Notes under the pieces: generated by a model
The model's database searches: none
What the model was told of the DNA's origin: nothing
Seen by the model: only the letters and a program-made list of their open reading frames with translations
Assembly (NCBI GenBank): GCA_910579515.1
Contig: CAJTUV010000014.1
Coordinates: 12,504 to 76,503 of the forward strand
From: an uncultured Hungatella sp.
Lineage (GTDB): Bacteria > Bacillota > Clostridia > Lachnospirales > Lachnospiraceae
Length of the DNA: 64,000 bases
Direction: 5' to 3'
Part shown: piece after piece, positions 16,525 to 24,999 of the stretch
Numbering within the stretch: position 1 is the stretch's first letter
Layout: each line of letters begins with the position of its first letter
Translations under genes and position numbers: made by a program

Positions 16525-17886
16525 ATGTTTCGGAAAATATTGATTGCCAACCGAGGCGAGATTGCCGTGCGCATCATCAGGGCATGTAGGGAAATGGGAA
16601 TTCAGTCTGTGGCAGTATATTCGGAAGCAGACCGAGACAGTCTTCATACGCTTTTGGCAGACGAGGCTATCTGTATCGGTCCTGCGCCGTCAGATAAGAG
16701 CTACCTGAATATGGAGCAGATTCTGGCAGCTACTGTGGCTATGAAGGCGGAGGCCATTCACCCTGGATTTGGATTTCTTTCTGAAAATGCCAAGTTTGCC
16801 GAGTTGTGTGAAAAGTGTAACATTGCTTTTATTGGCCCTTCGGCGGAGATTATTCACAAAATGGGAAATAAGTCAGAAGCCAGAAAGACGATGATAGAGG
16901 CGGGGGTTCCGGTGGTGCCAGGAGGCAAAGAGCCTGTATACACAGTAGAAGAAGCCAGAAAGATGGCCGATTCTATCGGGTATCCGGTGATGATTAAAGC
17001 TTCTTCTGGCGGCGGCGGAAAGGGTATGAGAATTTCTTATGGGCCGGAGGATTTTGAGGCTAATTTCCAGAATGCTCAGATGGAGTCTGTAAAGGGATTC
17101 TCTGACGATACCATGTATCTGGAAAAGTATGTAGAGAAGCCCCGTCATATTGAATTTCAGATTCTGGCGGACAAATACGGTCATGTAATTCATTTGGGAG
17201 AGCGGGACTGTTCGATTCAAAGAAGACATCAGAAAGTTTTGGAGGAGGCTCCGTCTGTGGCGATTTGTCCAGAGCTTCGCAAACAGATGGGAGAAACCGC
17301 GGTCAGGGCAGCAAAGGCAGTAGGCTATGAAAATGCGGGGACCATTGAGTTTTTGCTGGATAAAGATAAGCATTTTTATTTCATGGAAATGAATACCCGA
17401 ATCCAGGTAGAGCATCCCATAACGGAGATGGTGACTGGCCTGGATTTGATTAAGGAACAGATTCGGGTTGCGGCTGGAGAGCCTCTTTCCATTACCCAAG
17501 ACCAGGTGAAACTTCACGGTCATGCGATTGAGTGCAGAATTAATGCGGAAAATCCTGGAAAAAATTTTAGGCCATGCCCGGGAAGAATTAGCAATGTACA
17601 TGTGCCCGGAGGAAACGGTGTTCGGGTTGACAGCCATATTTACAGTGATTATCAAATTCCGCCTAATTATGATTCTATGCTTTTGAAGCTGATTGTCCAT
17701 GGAAGCGACAGGGCGTCGGCTGTGGCCAAGATGAGAAGCGCACTGGGGGAATTAGTCATTGAAGGGATAGAGACAAATTTGGATTTCCAGTATGAGATTT
17801 TGAATCATGAGGCGTATCAAAACGGGGATACGGATACTCATTTTATTCAGACGTATTTTTCGGATTACTGCGGCGGCAGTTCATAG
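16525..17886 (+). CDS. accC: Acetyl-CoA carboxylase, biotin carboxylase subunit
   Basis: ATP-grasp enzyme of 453 residues that carboxylates biotin on AccB with bicarbonate. Features are KILIANRGEIAVRIIRA at the N-terminus, the Gly-rich KASSGGGGKGMR loop (about residues 158-168), the EMNTRIQVEHPITEM active-site strand and the C-terminal barrel CRINAENP. It stops 14 bases before accDA. Confidence 0.95.
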   Translation: MFRKILIANRGEIAVRIIRACREMGIQSVAVYSEADRDSLHTLLADEAICIGPAPSDKSYLNMEQILAATVAMKAEAIHPGFGFLSENAKFAELCEKCNIAFIGPSAEIIHKMGNKSEARKTMIEAGVPVVPGGKEPVYTVEEARKMADSIGYPVMIKASSGGGGKGMRISYGPEDFEANFQNAQMESVKGFSDDTMYLEKYVEKPRHIEFQILADKYGHVIHLGERDCSIQRRHQKVLEEAPSVAICPELRKQMGETAVRAAKAVGYENAGTIEFLLDKDKHFYFMEMNTRIQVEHPITEMVTGLDLIKEQIRVAAGEPLSITQDQVKLHGHAIECRINAENPGKNFRPCPGRISNVHVPGGNGVRVDSHIYSDYQIPPNYDSMLLKLIVHGSDRASAVAKMRSALGELVIEGIETNLDFQYEILNHEAYQNGDTDTHFIQTYFSDYCGGSS

Positions 17887-17900
17887 GAAGGTGATGTGTT

Positions 17901-19604
17901 ATGCTCAAAAATATGTTTAAGAAGACTTACACTTTGATTGACACAAAATACAAGGAATTGTCAAAACAGCAGCCCAATATTCCAAAGGGCCTTTGGCGGA
18001 AATGCAGAAAGTGCGGACAGATGGTGTATGCGGAGGATGTGAAGAGCAATTTTTATACTTGCCCTAAATGTGATAACTATTTCCGCGTTCACGCCTACCG
18101 TCGGATTGAGATGACGGCAGATGAGGGAACCTTTGAGGAGTGGAATCAGGAGATGGAGTTTACCAATCCGCTGGAGTTTCCTGGTTATGAGGAAAAGGTT
18201 CAGGCGGCAAAGGAAAAGACAAAGCTGAATGAGGCAGTGGTGACAGGAAAATGCATAATTGAGGGAGAAGAAACAGCCTTTGGGGTATGTGATTCCAGAT
18301 TCCTTATGAGCAGCATGGGCCATGTGGTAGGGGAAAAGATTACCTCTATGGTGGAACGGGCTACCAGGGAGAAGCTGCCAGTGGTGCTGTTCGCCTGTTC
18401 TGGAGGAGCCAGAATGCAGGAGGGATGTGTGTCTCTTATGCAGATGGCAAAGACCAGCGGAGCGTTAAAAAGACATCATGAGGCAGGTCTTTTGTATATC
18501 AGTGTTTTGACGGACCCTACTACCGGAGGGGTCACAGCCAGTTTTGCCATGCTGGGGGATATTATTTTGGCAGAGCCGGGGGCATTGATTGGATTTGCAG
18601 GTCCCAGAGTAATTCAGCAGACGATTGGTCAAAAGCTTCCCAATGGGTTTCAGAGGGCGGAGTTTTTGCAGGATCATGGATTTGTGGACAAAATCGTAAG
18701 CCGCAAGGAGATGAAGGAAACTCTTGGGCAGATTTTAAAGATGCATAACACGGTTAAAGTTTTTGATTGTGAGGAGACAAAAACGGAGTTAGGAATTACC
18801 GGCGTGGAGTATAAAAAGGGGAAGGAAAAGGCCTGGGATCATGTGCTTCTTTCCAGAAAAGCGGACCGCCTTACCTCTCTGGATTATATTCAGGCTATTT
18901 TTGATGATTTTATAGAGTTTCATGGAGACCGGTATTTTGGAGACGACGGGGCCATTGTAGGCGGAATTGCTATGTTCCATGGCAAGCCAGTGACAGTGAT
19001 TGGGCAGCAGAAGGGTAAGAATACAAAGGATAACATTAAGCGGAATTTTGGAATGCCTTTGCCGGAAGGGTATCGGAAGGCTTTGCGTCTGATGAGGCAG
19101 GCGGAGGATTTTGGAAGGCCTATCATTTGTTTTGTGGATACGCCTGGAGCCTTTTGTGGAATTGAGGCAGAGGAGCGGGGACAAGGGGAGGCCATCGCCC
19201 AGAATCTGTTCCAGATGTCAGATTTAAAGGTGCCTGTACTTTCTATTATTATCGGAGAAGGGGGAAGTGGCGGAGCTCTTTCTATGGCAGTGGCCAATCA
19301 GGTGTGGATGATGGAACACGCGGTTTATTCGGTGCTTTCTCCAGAAGGGTTTGCTTCTATTTTGTGGAAGGATAGCAAGAAAGCGGATCAAGCGTCAGAA
19401 GTGATGAAGATGACGGCAGAGGATTTGGTAAAGCTTCAGATTGTGGATCAAGTGATTCCAGAAACGGTTCCTGCGTGTGAGGAGGTTCTCACGGAACTTG
19501 CAGGGGAGATGGAAACCAGGATTTTGAAGTTTTTGGCGGATTTTGGCCGGATGACGGATAAGGAGCTAGTGGAACAGCGATATGAGAGGTTCCGCAGGAT
19601 TTAG
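17901..19604 (+). CDS. accDA: Acetyl-CoA carboxylase carboxyltransferase, fused beta-alpha subunits
   Basis: A single 567-residue chain joining AccD and AccA. The AccD part (about 1-295) begins with a four-Cys zinc ribbon (C35, C38, C54, C57) and continues with [12 protein letters not shown] and [23 protein letters not shown]. The AccA part starts near residue 308 ([16 protein letters not shown]) and carries [26 protein letters not shown] and [11 protein letters not shown]. The AccA half is about 260 residues against about 320 for a free subunit, so much of the usual N-terminal helical segment is missing or replaced. Frame and motifs are intact throughout, so this is a genuine fusion, not a sequencing frameshift. 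It transfers CO2 from carboxybiotin to acetyl-CoA. Confidence 0.93.
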   Translation: MLKNMFKKTYTLIDTKYKELSKQQPNIPKGLWRKCRKCGQMVYAEDVKSNFYTCPKCDNYFRVHAYRRIEMTADEGTFEEWNQEMEFTNPLEFPGYEEKVQAAKEKTKLNEAVVTGKCIIEGEETAFGVCDSRFLMSSMGHVVGEKITSMVERATREKLPVVLFACSGGARMQEGCVSLMQMAKTSGALKRHHEAGLLYISVLTDPTTGGVTASFAMLGDIILAEPGALIGFAGPRVIQQTIGQKLPNGFQRAEFLQDHGFVDKIVSRKEMKETLGQILKMHNTVKVFDCEETKTELGITGVEYKKGKEKAWDHVLLSRKADRLTSLDYIQAIFDDFIEFHGDRYFGDDGAIVGGIAMFHGKPVTVIGQQKGKNTKDNIKRNFGMPLPEGYRKALRLMRQAEDFGRPIICFVDTPGAFCGIEAEERGQGEAIAQNLFQMSDLKVPVLSIIIGEGGSGGALSMAVANQVWMMEHAVYSVLSPEGFASILWKDSKKADQASEVMKMTAEDLVKLQIVDQVIPETVPACEEVLTELAGEMETRILKFLADFGRMTDKELVEQRYERFRRI

Positions 19605-19621
19605 GCGGGGAGGAAAGGCGA

Positions 19622-20758
19622 ATGGGAAGGTCTAAAGTGAAAGAGCCTCTGGTAATCGGCGATCTTGTGGTGGAGAAACCGATTATTCAGGGTGGTATGG
19701 GAGTGGGAATTAGCCTGTCTTCTTTGGCAGGAACCGTGGCAAAAGAAGGCGGAATGGGAATCATTTCCACAGCTCAGATTGGGTTTAAGGACCCTGATTT
19801 TCAGTCCCATCAGTTGGAAGCGAATTTAAGGGCTATTGGGAGCGAGCTTTGCAAGGCGAGAGAGATTGGACCGAATGGAGCTGTTGGTTTTAACATTATG
19901 GTGGCGACAAAACAGTATGATCTCTATGTGAAAGAGGCGGTAAGAGCTGGGGCAGATATTATCATTTCCGGTGCAGGCCTCCCTGTGGATTTGCCTAAAT
20001 ATGTGGCAGAAGCAGAGAGCGAAAGCGATAGAATGGTAAAAAGGGGAAAAACAAAGCTGGCTCCTATTGTATCTTCTGTGAAGTCTGTTTCTGTTATTTG
20101 TAAAATGTGGGACAGAAAGTATCACACAACGCCGGATATGGTGGTTGTGGAGGGGCCTTTGGCTGGCGGTCATCTGGGATTTTCCAGAGAACAGTTGACA
20201 GGGCTGGGCGCTGACACAAAGAATGTGGAGAAGACCTTCTTAAGAGAGCAGTATGAGAAAGAGATTCAGGGTATTTTTAAAGTGGTAAAGGATTTGGAGG
20301 AGGCCTATGGAAAGAGGATTCCTGTGGTAGTAGCAGGAGGAATTTATGACCATGAGGATGTGGTTCATCATCTGGAGCTGGGGGCGGCAGGAGTGCAGAT
20401 TGCCACTCGTTTTGTGACAACTGTAGAGTGTGATGCGGCTGAGGCCTATAAGCAGGCGTACATCCAGGCTAAGAAAGAGGATATAGTGATTACAAAGAGT
20501 CCGGTGGGGATGCCTGGAAGAGCGATTAAAAATCCGTTTTTGGAGAGGATTCAGAAGGAACGGATTGCGCCGACTCGTTGTTTTCAGTGTCTGGAACGGT
20601 GCAATCCCAAGGAGACGCCATATTGCATTACAGATGCGCTGGTCAGGGCAGCGCTGGGAGATGTGGACCATGGACTTCTGTTTTGCGGAAGTAATGCTTA
20701 TCGGGCGGAGCGGATTGAAACAGTGGCTGAAGTAATGCGGGAGCTGACAGAGGAATAA
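19622..20758 (+). CDS. FabK/nitronate monooxygenase-like flavoprotein with Cys cluster
   Basis: A 378-residue member of the nitronate monooxygenase/FabK FMN-barrel family. FMN-site motifs are PIIQGGMGVGISLSSLAG, EGPLAGGHLGF (compare EGCESGGHIG in FabK), VVAGGIYDHEDV and GAAGVQIATRF. A C-terminal extension has C320, C323, C327 and C335 (CX2CX3CX7C), which could hold an Fe-S cluster or zinc; true FabK lacks it. It lies 17 bases after accDA, in line with the fab operon, so a role in acyl-chain metabolism (a second enoyl reductase or a related flavin reductase) is plausible. Nitronate detoxification is the family label, not evidence. Confidence 0.75.
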   Translation: MGRSKVKEPLVIGDLVVEKPIIQGGMGVGISLSSLAGTVAKEGGMGIISTAQIGFKDPDFQSHQLEANLRAIGSELCKAREIGPNGAVGFNIMVATKQYDLYVKEAVRAGADIIISGAGLPVDLPKYVAEAESESDRMVKRGKTKLAPIVSSVKSVSVICKMWDRKYHTTPDMVVVEGPLAGGHLGFSREQLTGLGADTKNVEKTFLREQYEKEIQGIFKVVKDLEEAYGKRIPVVVAGGIYDHEDVVHHLELGAAGVQIATRFVTTVECDAAEAYKQAYIQAKKEDIVITKSPVGMPGRAIKNPFLERIQKERIAPTRCFQCLERCNPKETPYCITDALVRAALGDVDHGLLFCGSNAYRAERIETVAEVMRELTEE

Positions 20759-20770
20759 ATGTTGTAAGCG

Positions 20771-20818
20771 AGCATAGATTGGAATGAAATGTATTGTAGT
20801 ATGGAGAGTCTCTATGCT
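20771..20818 (+). promoter_or_regulatory. Hairpin that would bury the spmA start
   Basis: AGCATAGA (20771-20778) is complementary to TCTATGCT (20811-20818). The latter contains the spmA ATG at 20814, and the loop holds its GGAGAG ribosome site. The arms are 8 bases with a 32-base loop, so stability is uncertain. Confidence 0.35.
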
Positions 20819-21446
20819 GAATTATTTATGGGCGTTTATGATGTTGACGGGTGTTTTGTGGGGCGCTTTTCACGGTACGATGAACCAGGTGACCCAAGGT
20901 GCTTTGAGCGCTGCAGAAGAGGCAGTGAAGCTTTGTATAACAATGTTGGGAATCATGTCGCTGTGGACTGGTATTTTGGAAATAGGACAAAGGGCAGGAT
21001 TGGTGGAACAGCTTGCAAAAAAGATGTCGCCGATCCTGCGCTTTTTATTTCCAAATATTCCAGAGGACCATCCGGCCAGATTGTCGATTGCGACGAATAT
21101 GATCGCTAATATATTGGGGCTCGGCTGGGCGGCGACGCCAGCGGGGCTTAAGGCCATGGAGGAACTTTCTAAGCTGGAGGAGGAGAGAGGGAATCCGGCG
21201 TATTTAATTGATAATAAGGGAACAGGAAGAAAATGGGAACGTGTTGCAAGCAATGAAATGTGTACGTTTTTGATATTGAATATTTCTTCCTTGCAGTTGA
21301 TACCGGTTAATATGATCGCTTACCGGCTGCAGTATGGGAGCTTGAATCCGGCAGGAATTGTTGCTCCTGCGATTGTGGCAACGTTTGTCAGTACCATTGT
21401 GGCGGTGGTGTATTGTAAAATGAAGGATAAAAGGCGGAAAGTGTAA
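20814..21446 (+). CDS. spmA: Spore maturation protein A
   Basis: A 210-residue membrane protein of the nucleoside-recognition (Gate) family. It shares with Bacillus SpmA the pattern W-x2-L...NG/HGT at the N-terminus, LFPNIPEDHPA, MIANILGLGWAATPAGLKAMEEL and ILNISSLQLIPVNMIAYR. SpmA and SpmB are needed for core dehydration of spores. The ATG at 20814 matches the family N-terminus; the upstream ATG at 20784 lies in a hairpin arm region and adds ten unrelated residues. The partner spmB is not adjacent but at 44215. Confidence 0.88.
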   Translation: MLNYLWAFMMLTGVLWGAFHGTMNQVTQGALSAAEEAVKLCITMLGIMSLWTGILEIGQRAGLVEQLAKKMSPILRFLFPNIPEDHPARLSIATNMIANILGLGWAATPAGLKAMEELSKLEEERGNPAYLIDNKGTGRKWERVASNEMCTFLILNISSLQLIPVNMIAYRLQYGSLNPAGIVAPAIVATFVSTIVAVVYCKMKDKRRKV

Positions 21447-21464
21447 ATAATGTATGAAATATTA

Positions 21465-21493
21465 TACATGTTTAAGGTTAGCTATGATATAAT
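21465..21493 (+). promoter_or_regulatory. Promoter of the exonuclease gene
   Basis: TACATG (21465-21470), 17 bases, TATAAT (21488-21493) preceded by TGA, giving an extended TGN-TATAAT -10 box that compensates for the weak -35. Confidence 0.5.
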
Positions 21494-21559
21494 CAAATAA
21501 AAGAAGTAATTATCCAGAGTTTCAGCACCAGAGGAGAAAGGAACAAAAGAAAAGCAAAA

Positions 21560-22240
21560 ATGAAAGAACAAAAGAGCGGAAATCGCCTTTCAGGATACAG
21601 GCCGGATTATGTGATGTTTGACTTAGAGACCACAGGATTAAGCCCTGAGATGGATGCGATCATAGAAATATCAGCTATAAAGGTTAAAAAAGGAAACGTG
21701 GAAGATGAGTTTTCCACTCTGGTAAACCCTCAGCGTAGGATTCCTGCGGCAGCTTCCCGGGTGAATGGAATTACAGATAAGATGGTTGCAGATGCTCCTG
21801 TATTAAAAGAGGTTATAGAGGACTTCCTTTCTTTTATCGGAAGTGAGGTTTTGGTCGGCCATAATATCCACAGCTTTGATATGAAATTTTTAAACCATGC
21901 CATGGAAGAGATTTATGGAAGAACCTTGGGAAATGATTATATAGACACATTGTTTATGGCTAGAAGCTGCCTAAAAGAATTATCTCATCACCGTTTGACG
22001 GATCTGGCCGCTTATTTTCATATCAGCACAGAAGGTGCCCATAGAGCGCTAAATGACTGTATGATGAATCAAAAATGCTATGAAGAGATGGGGAAACGGA
22101 TAAAGGAGACAGGCTTCCAGGTTTTGGATACCGAGGTCTGTCCTAAATGTAAAAGTCAGCTGGTGAAACGAAACGGCAGATACGGCCCGTTTTACGGATG
22201 CAGTAACTATCCCAAATGCAGATATACAAGAAATGTATAA
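21560..22240 (+). CDS. DnaQ-like 3'-5' exonuclease with C-terminal zinc finger
   Basis: A 226-residue protein. Residues about 12-175 form a DEDDh exonuclease: VMFDLETTGLSPEMDAIIEISAIKV (ExoI, D and E), LVGHNIHSFDMKFL (ExoII) and HRALNDCMMNQ (ExoIII). It ends with a topoisomerase-type C4 zinc finger (CPKCKSQLVKRNGRYGPFYGCSNYPKC). This is the PolC-type exonuclease domain family, probably acting in DNA repair or end trimming. The AGGAGAAAGG ribosome site sits unusually far (about 18 bases) from the ATG at 21560; no nearer start exists. Confidence 0.83.
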   Translation: MKEQKSGNRLSGYRPDYVMFDLETTGLSPEMDAIIEISAIKVKKGNVEDEFSTLVNPQRRIPAAASRVNGITDKMVADAPVLKEVIEDFLSFIGSEVLVGHNIHSFDMKFLNHAMEEIYGRTLGNDYIDTLFMARSCLKELSHHRLTDLAAYFHISTEGAHRALNDCMMNQKCYEEMGKRIKETGFQVLDTEVCPKCKSQLVKRNGRYGPFYGCSNYPKCRYTRNV

Positions 22241-22248
22241 TCATTTAG

Positions 22249-22299
22249 AAAATCTATTGTGACTGTTCAGTAAACAGTAACAATTTAATTATAGATTTT
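22249..22299 (+). terminator. Hairpin after the exonuclease gene, possible attenuator
   Basis: AAAATCTAT (22249-22257) pairs with ATAGATTTT (22291-22299), and inside it TTGTGACTGTT pairs with AACAGTAACAA. A second copy of AAAATCTAT at 22314-22322 could compete for the same partner. The T-run is short, so termination is uncertain. Confidence 0.4.
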
Positions 22300-22384
22300 G
22301 CTGGTTAATTCGGAAAATCTATGTTATTCTTTTCTAAGGTAAATGAAATATTTCACACAATATTTTTTTTAACAGGAGGCAGAA

Positions 22385-23506
22385 ATGGAAAAATCAACCG
22401 TTTATTTTACAGATTTTAGATGTCCTGTAGGAACCAGCCAGCTTGACAAATTGAGAAAGCTTTGTATTGCGGCAGGTATTAAGGATATTGATATGGAAGG
22501 GAAATTTGTCGCGATTAAGATGCATTTCGGAGAACTGGGAAATATGGCGTTTCTCCGGCCAAACTATGCGAAGGTAGTAGCAGATCTGTGTAAAGAACTG
22601 AAAGGGCTTCCTTTTTTAACAGACTGCAATACTCTCTATCCTGGAAGCAGAAAAAATGCGCTGGAGCACTTAGACTGTGCAAATCTCAATGGCTTTAATA
22701 CCATTACGACTGGATGCCAGATTATTATTGGAGATGGACTGCGGGGAACTGACGAGGTAGAGATTCCGGTAGTAAACGGGGAATACTGTGAAACTGCTTT
22801 GATTGGGCGGGCTGTTATGGATGCAGATGTTTTTATCAGTCTGAATCATTTCAAAGGACATGAGTCAACCGGTTTTGGCGGAGCCATTAAAAATATCGGA
22901 ATGGGCTGTGGGAGCCGTGCAGGGAAAATGAAACAACATGCCAGCGGAAAACCTGCCATAAAAGAAAACCTGTGCCGTGGATGCCTCCGTTGTGCCAAAG
23001 AATGTGGAAGCGACGCCATTACTTACATAGAACATAAGGCTGTGATTGATTATGATAAGTGCAAAGGCTGCGGCCGCTGTATCGGCGCCTGCAGTTTTGA
23101 CGCAGTTTACAATCCCAACGACAGCGCCAATGAACTTCTTGATCGTAAAATGGCGGAGTATGCACAGGCAGTCTGCTATGGGCGTCCCTGTTTTCATATT
23201 TCATTGGTACAGGATATAAGCCCTAACTGTGACTGTCATGGAGAGAACGATGCCCCTATTCTTCCAGATATTGGAATGTTTGCAAGCTTTGATCCGGTTG
23301 CATTGGATCAGGCATGTGCGGATGCCTGTCTTAAGGCGAAGCCTATTGAAAACAGCCAGCTTGGAGAGCATCTGGCAGAAGCAGGATGGCATTGTCATCA
23401 TGATCATTTTAAGGATTCCAATCCTAATATTGAGTGGAAGGCAACCCTGGAGCAGGCTGAAAAAGTTGGCCTGGGGACCAGACAGTATGAACTGAAAAAA
23501 ATTTGA
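22385..23506 (+). CDS. DUF362 protein with 2x[4Fe-4S] ferredoxin domain
   Basis: A 373-residue protein with a DUF362 domain (about 1-190, containing KMHFGELGNMAFLRP and FISLNHFKGHESTGFGGAIKNIGMGCGSRAGK). A bacterial ferredoxin insert follows: CRGCLRCAKECGSDAI and CKGCGRCIGACSFDAV, two CX2CX2CX3C-type clusters. The remaining DUF362 part closes the chain. Such proteins are common in anaerobes and thought to be electron carriers or iron-sulfur enzymes; the reaction is not known. A good AGGAGG site precedes the ATG. It stands as its own unit. Confidence 0.85.
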   Translation: MEKSTVYFTDFRCPVGTSQLDKLRKLCIAAGIKDIDMEGKFVAIKMHFGELGNMAFLRPNYAKVVADLCKELKGLPFLTDCNTLYPGSRKNALEHLDCANLNGFNTITTGCQIIIGDGLRGTDEVEIPVVNGEYCETALIGRAVMDADVFISLNHFKGHESTGFGGAIKNIGMGCGSRAGKMKQHASGKPAIKENLCRGCLRCAKECGSDAITYIEHKAVIDYDKCKGCGRCIGACSFDAVYNPNDSANELLDRKMAEYAQAVCYGRPCFHISLVQDISPNCDCHGENDAPILPDIGMFASFDPVALDQACADACLKAKPIENSQLGEHLAEAGWHCHHDHFKDSNPNIEWKATLEQAEKVGLGTRQYELKKI

Positions 23507-23530
23507 TAAAGTTATACCATAAAGGCGTTA

Positions 23531-23565
23531 TTGACTATCTCCAATAAATATATTACATTAATGTA
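23531..23565 (+). promoter_or_regulatory. Putative promoter with palindrome ahead of the AEC transporter
   Basis: TTGACT (23531-23536), 17 bases, TACATT (23554-23559). The perfect palindrome TACATTAATGTA (23554-23565) covers the -10 box and could be an operator. Confidence 0.35.
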
Positions 23566-23587
23566 GAAACGAAAGGAGATAGGAAAA

Positions 23588-24487
23588 ATGAGCACAGAAT
23601 TGATGAGTCAGATTTTTATGTTATTTGGTCTTATGGCGATTGGATATCTATGTGGCAAAACGAGGATTATGGATGAGACGGCCAATGCAAAATTTTCAGG
23701 ATTCCTCCTGAAAGTTTCTCTTCCTGCAACGATTCTGAGTTCCGCTATCAGCCAGAGCTCTATGGACCTTGGTTTGGTGCGCCATGTAACCCTTACTGCC
23801 ATAGGTGTTTTTATCCTTCTTCCGATTGTCAGTAAAATACTTGGAAAACTGTTTCATTTGAACGCCACGTATGAGTTAATGTTGAATTACAGCAATTTAG
23901 GGTTTATGGGGCTTCCTATCATTAGCAGTGTATATGGGGAAGAGAGCAGCTTTTTTGTTGCTATTTTTATGATGATATTCAATATTCATATTTTTACTTA
24001 TGGAATCATCAACCTTCAGGGAAAACCGGACAATTTGATCGTTATGCTGAAAAAACTGTGTACTCCGGGGATTATTTCAGCACTGCTGGCCTTTGTGATT
24101 GTTCTGCTTCATCTGGCTATTCCTGCACCTGTGGCTAAATTGGCAGGAAGTCTGGGCTCTGTCACGATCCCTCTGGCCATGATTATTATTGGGTCCCAGC
24201 TGGCATATGTACAATTTCGTGAGGTGCTTACGAAACCGTCGCTGTATTTTATGTCACTGCTCAAGCTGGTAGTATATCCGGTGATTGTTTATCTGGCTCT
24301 TCGGCTTGTGATTGGGCCGGGAATGGTTACAGAAATATCAACCATTCTTATGGGACTTCCGGTTGCGGCCAATGTGACTATGATTTGCTCGGAATATGAC
24401 GGCGATGTCGCTCTGGCTGCACAGGGGACATGCGTATCCACGTTGTTTTCCCTTTTGACGATTCCCATTATGCTGTCTGTTATTTAA
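23588..24487 (+). CDS. AEC family transporter (auxin efflux carrier fold)
   Basis: A 299-residue membrane protein with about ten predicted segments. Family motifs are IGYLCGKTRIMDE near the N-terminus, NYSNLGFMGLPIISSVYGEE and LPVAANVTMICSEYDGDVALAAQG near the C-terminus. Bacterial members such as MleP and MdcF carry organic acids; the substrate here is unknown. AAAGGAGATAGG precedes the ATG. It precedes the cobalamin riboswitch, which has its own promoter. Confidence 0.85.
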   Translation: MSTELMSQIFMLFGLMAIGYLCGKTRIMDETANAKFSGFLLKVSLPATILSSAISQSSMDLGLVRHVTLTAIGVFILLPIVSKILGKLFHLNATYELMLNYSNLGFMGLPIISSVYGEESSFFVAIFMMIFNIHIFTYGIINLQGKPDNLIVMLKKLCTPGIISALLAFVIVLLHLAIPAPVAKLAGSLGSVTIPLAMIIIGSQLAYVQFREVLTKPSLYFMSLLKLVVYPVIVYLALRLVIGPGMVTEISTILMGLPVAANVTMICSEYDGDVALAAQGTCVSTLFSLLTIPIMLSVI

Positions 24488-24501
24488 CACGGTTTCGCTT
24501 A

Positions 24502-24529
24502 TTGACAAGAAAGAAAATTATGATATACT
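24502..24529 (+). promoter_or_regulatory. Promoter of the cobalamin operon
   Basis: TTGACA (24502-24507), 16 bases, TATACT (24524-24529), about 20 bases before the riboswitch P1 stem. Confidence 0.65.
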
Positions 24530-24549
24530 TTGTACAACTGAATAGGTAA

Positions 24550-24738
24550 CATACAGGTGTCAAAACAATGCAAGTATAATCGTATTGTTTTGGTGAAAAG
24601 GGAAACAGGTGCAAATCCTGTACGAACTCGTCACCGTAATTAGGGAGCAGAAGTCGATATATCACTGGGAAACTGGGAAGATGGCGGATGCGCAGGTTAC
24701 TAAACCACGATCTTTAAGCCGGGAGACCTGCCTGTATG
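24550..24738 (+). ncRNA. Cobalamin (adenosylcobalamin) riboswitch aptamer
   Basis: The outer stem P1 pairs CATACAGG (24550-24557) with CCTGTATG (24731-24738). Inside are the conserved AAAGGGAAACAGGTGCAAATCCTGT segment and the B12 box AAGCCGGGAGACCTGCC, ending at the P1 strand. When bound to cobalamin it should favour the terminator at 24832-24872 and shut off the uptake and synthesis genes downstream. The class fits the operon content exactly. Confidence 0.93.
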
Positions 24739-24831
24739 ATGTACAGAAACGTTTGTTTTAGGCCACGAGTAATTGGCTGTACGTCTTGAAGTTGCAGGAA
24801 TATTGTTATTCTGCAGGTTTATTTTGTATAG

Positions 24832-24872
24832 AAATCCTTTACCGTAGTTTTATACGGCAGAGGATTTTTTTT
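24832..24872 (+). terminator. Riboswitch-controlled terminator
   Basis: AAATCCTTTACCGTA (24832-24846) pairs with TACGGCAGAGGATTT (24853-24867), followed by a run of eight T. An upstream hairpin, TGCAGGAATA...TATTCTGCA at about 24793-24815, may take part in switching. Confidence 0.85.
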
Positions 24873-24894
24873 ATAGAAAACTAAAGGCGGAAAG

Positions 24895-24999
24895 ATGAAA
24901 TTTAGGAACTTTATGTTCAACATAATGCAGAAGCCGTTGACAAAATCGAGAAACGAAATAGCTTCTGTGGATTTTTGTAGAAATGAGGGATTAGGATGA
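24895..24999 (+). CDS. Small ORF (34 residues) between riboswitch and btuF-like gene
   Basis: A short reading frame starting MKFRNFMFNIMQKPL and ending FCRNEGLG. AAAGGCGG lies five to ten bases before its ATG, and its TGA overlaps the ATG of the binding-protein gene (ATGA at 24996-24999). It has no signal peptide or clear membrane segment, is rich in Asn, Phe and basic residues, and has one Cys. I do not recognise it. It may be a leader ORF coupling translation to the downstream gene or a small protein of corrinoid uptake. Chance is possible at this length, but the ribosome site, spacing and stop-start overlap argue for translation. Confidence 0.5.
   Translation: MKFRNFMFNIMQKPLTKSRNEIASVDFCRNEGLG

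Noticed and set aside
16873..17700. 275-codon open frame on the minus strand inside accC
   Set aside because: It lies antisense to a gene with all biotin carboxylase motifs, has no ribosome site and encodes a Leu/His/Arg-rich sequence typical of a shadow frame.
19622..20758. Duplicate fabK
   Set aside because: Length, the EGPLAGGHLGF motif and the C-terminal Cys cluster place it in the wider nitronate monooxygenase-like family and not with the true fabK at 11734.
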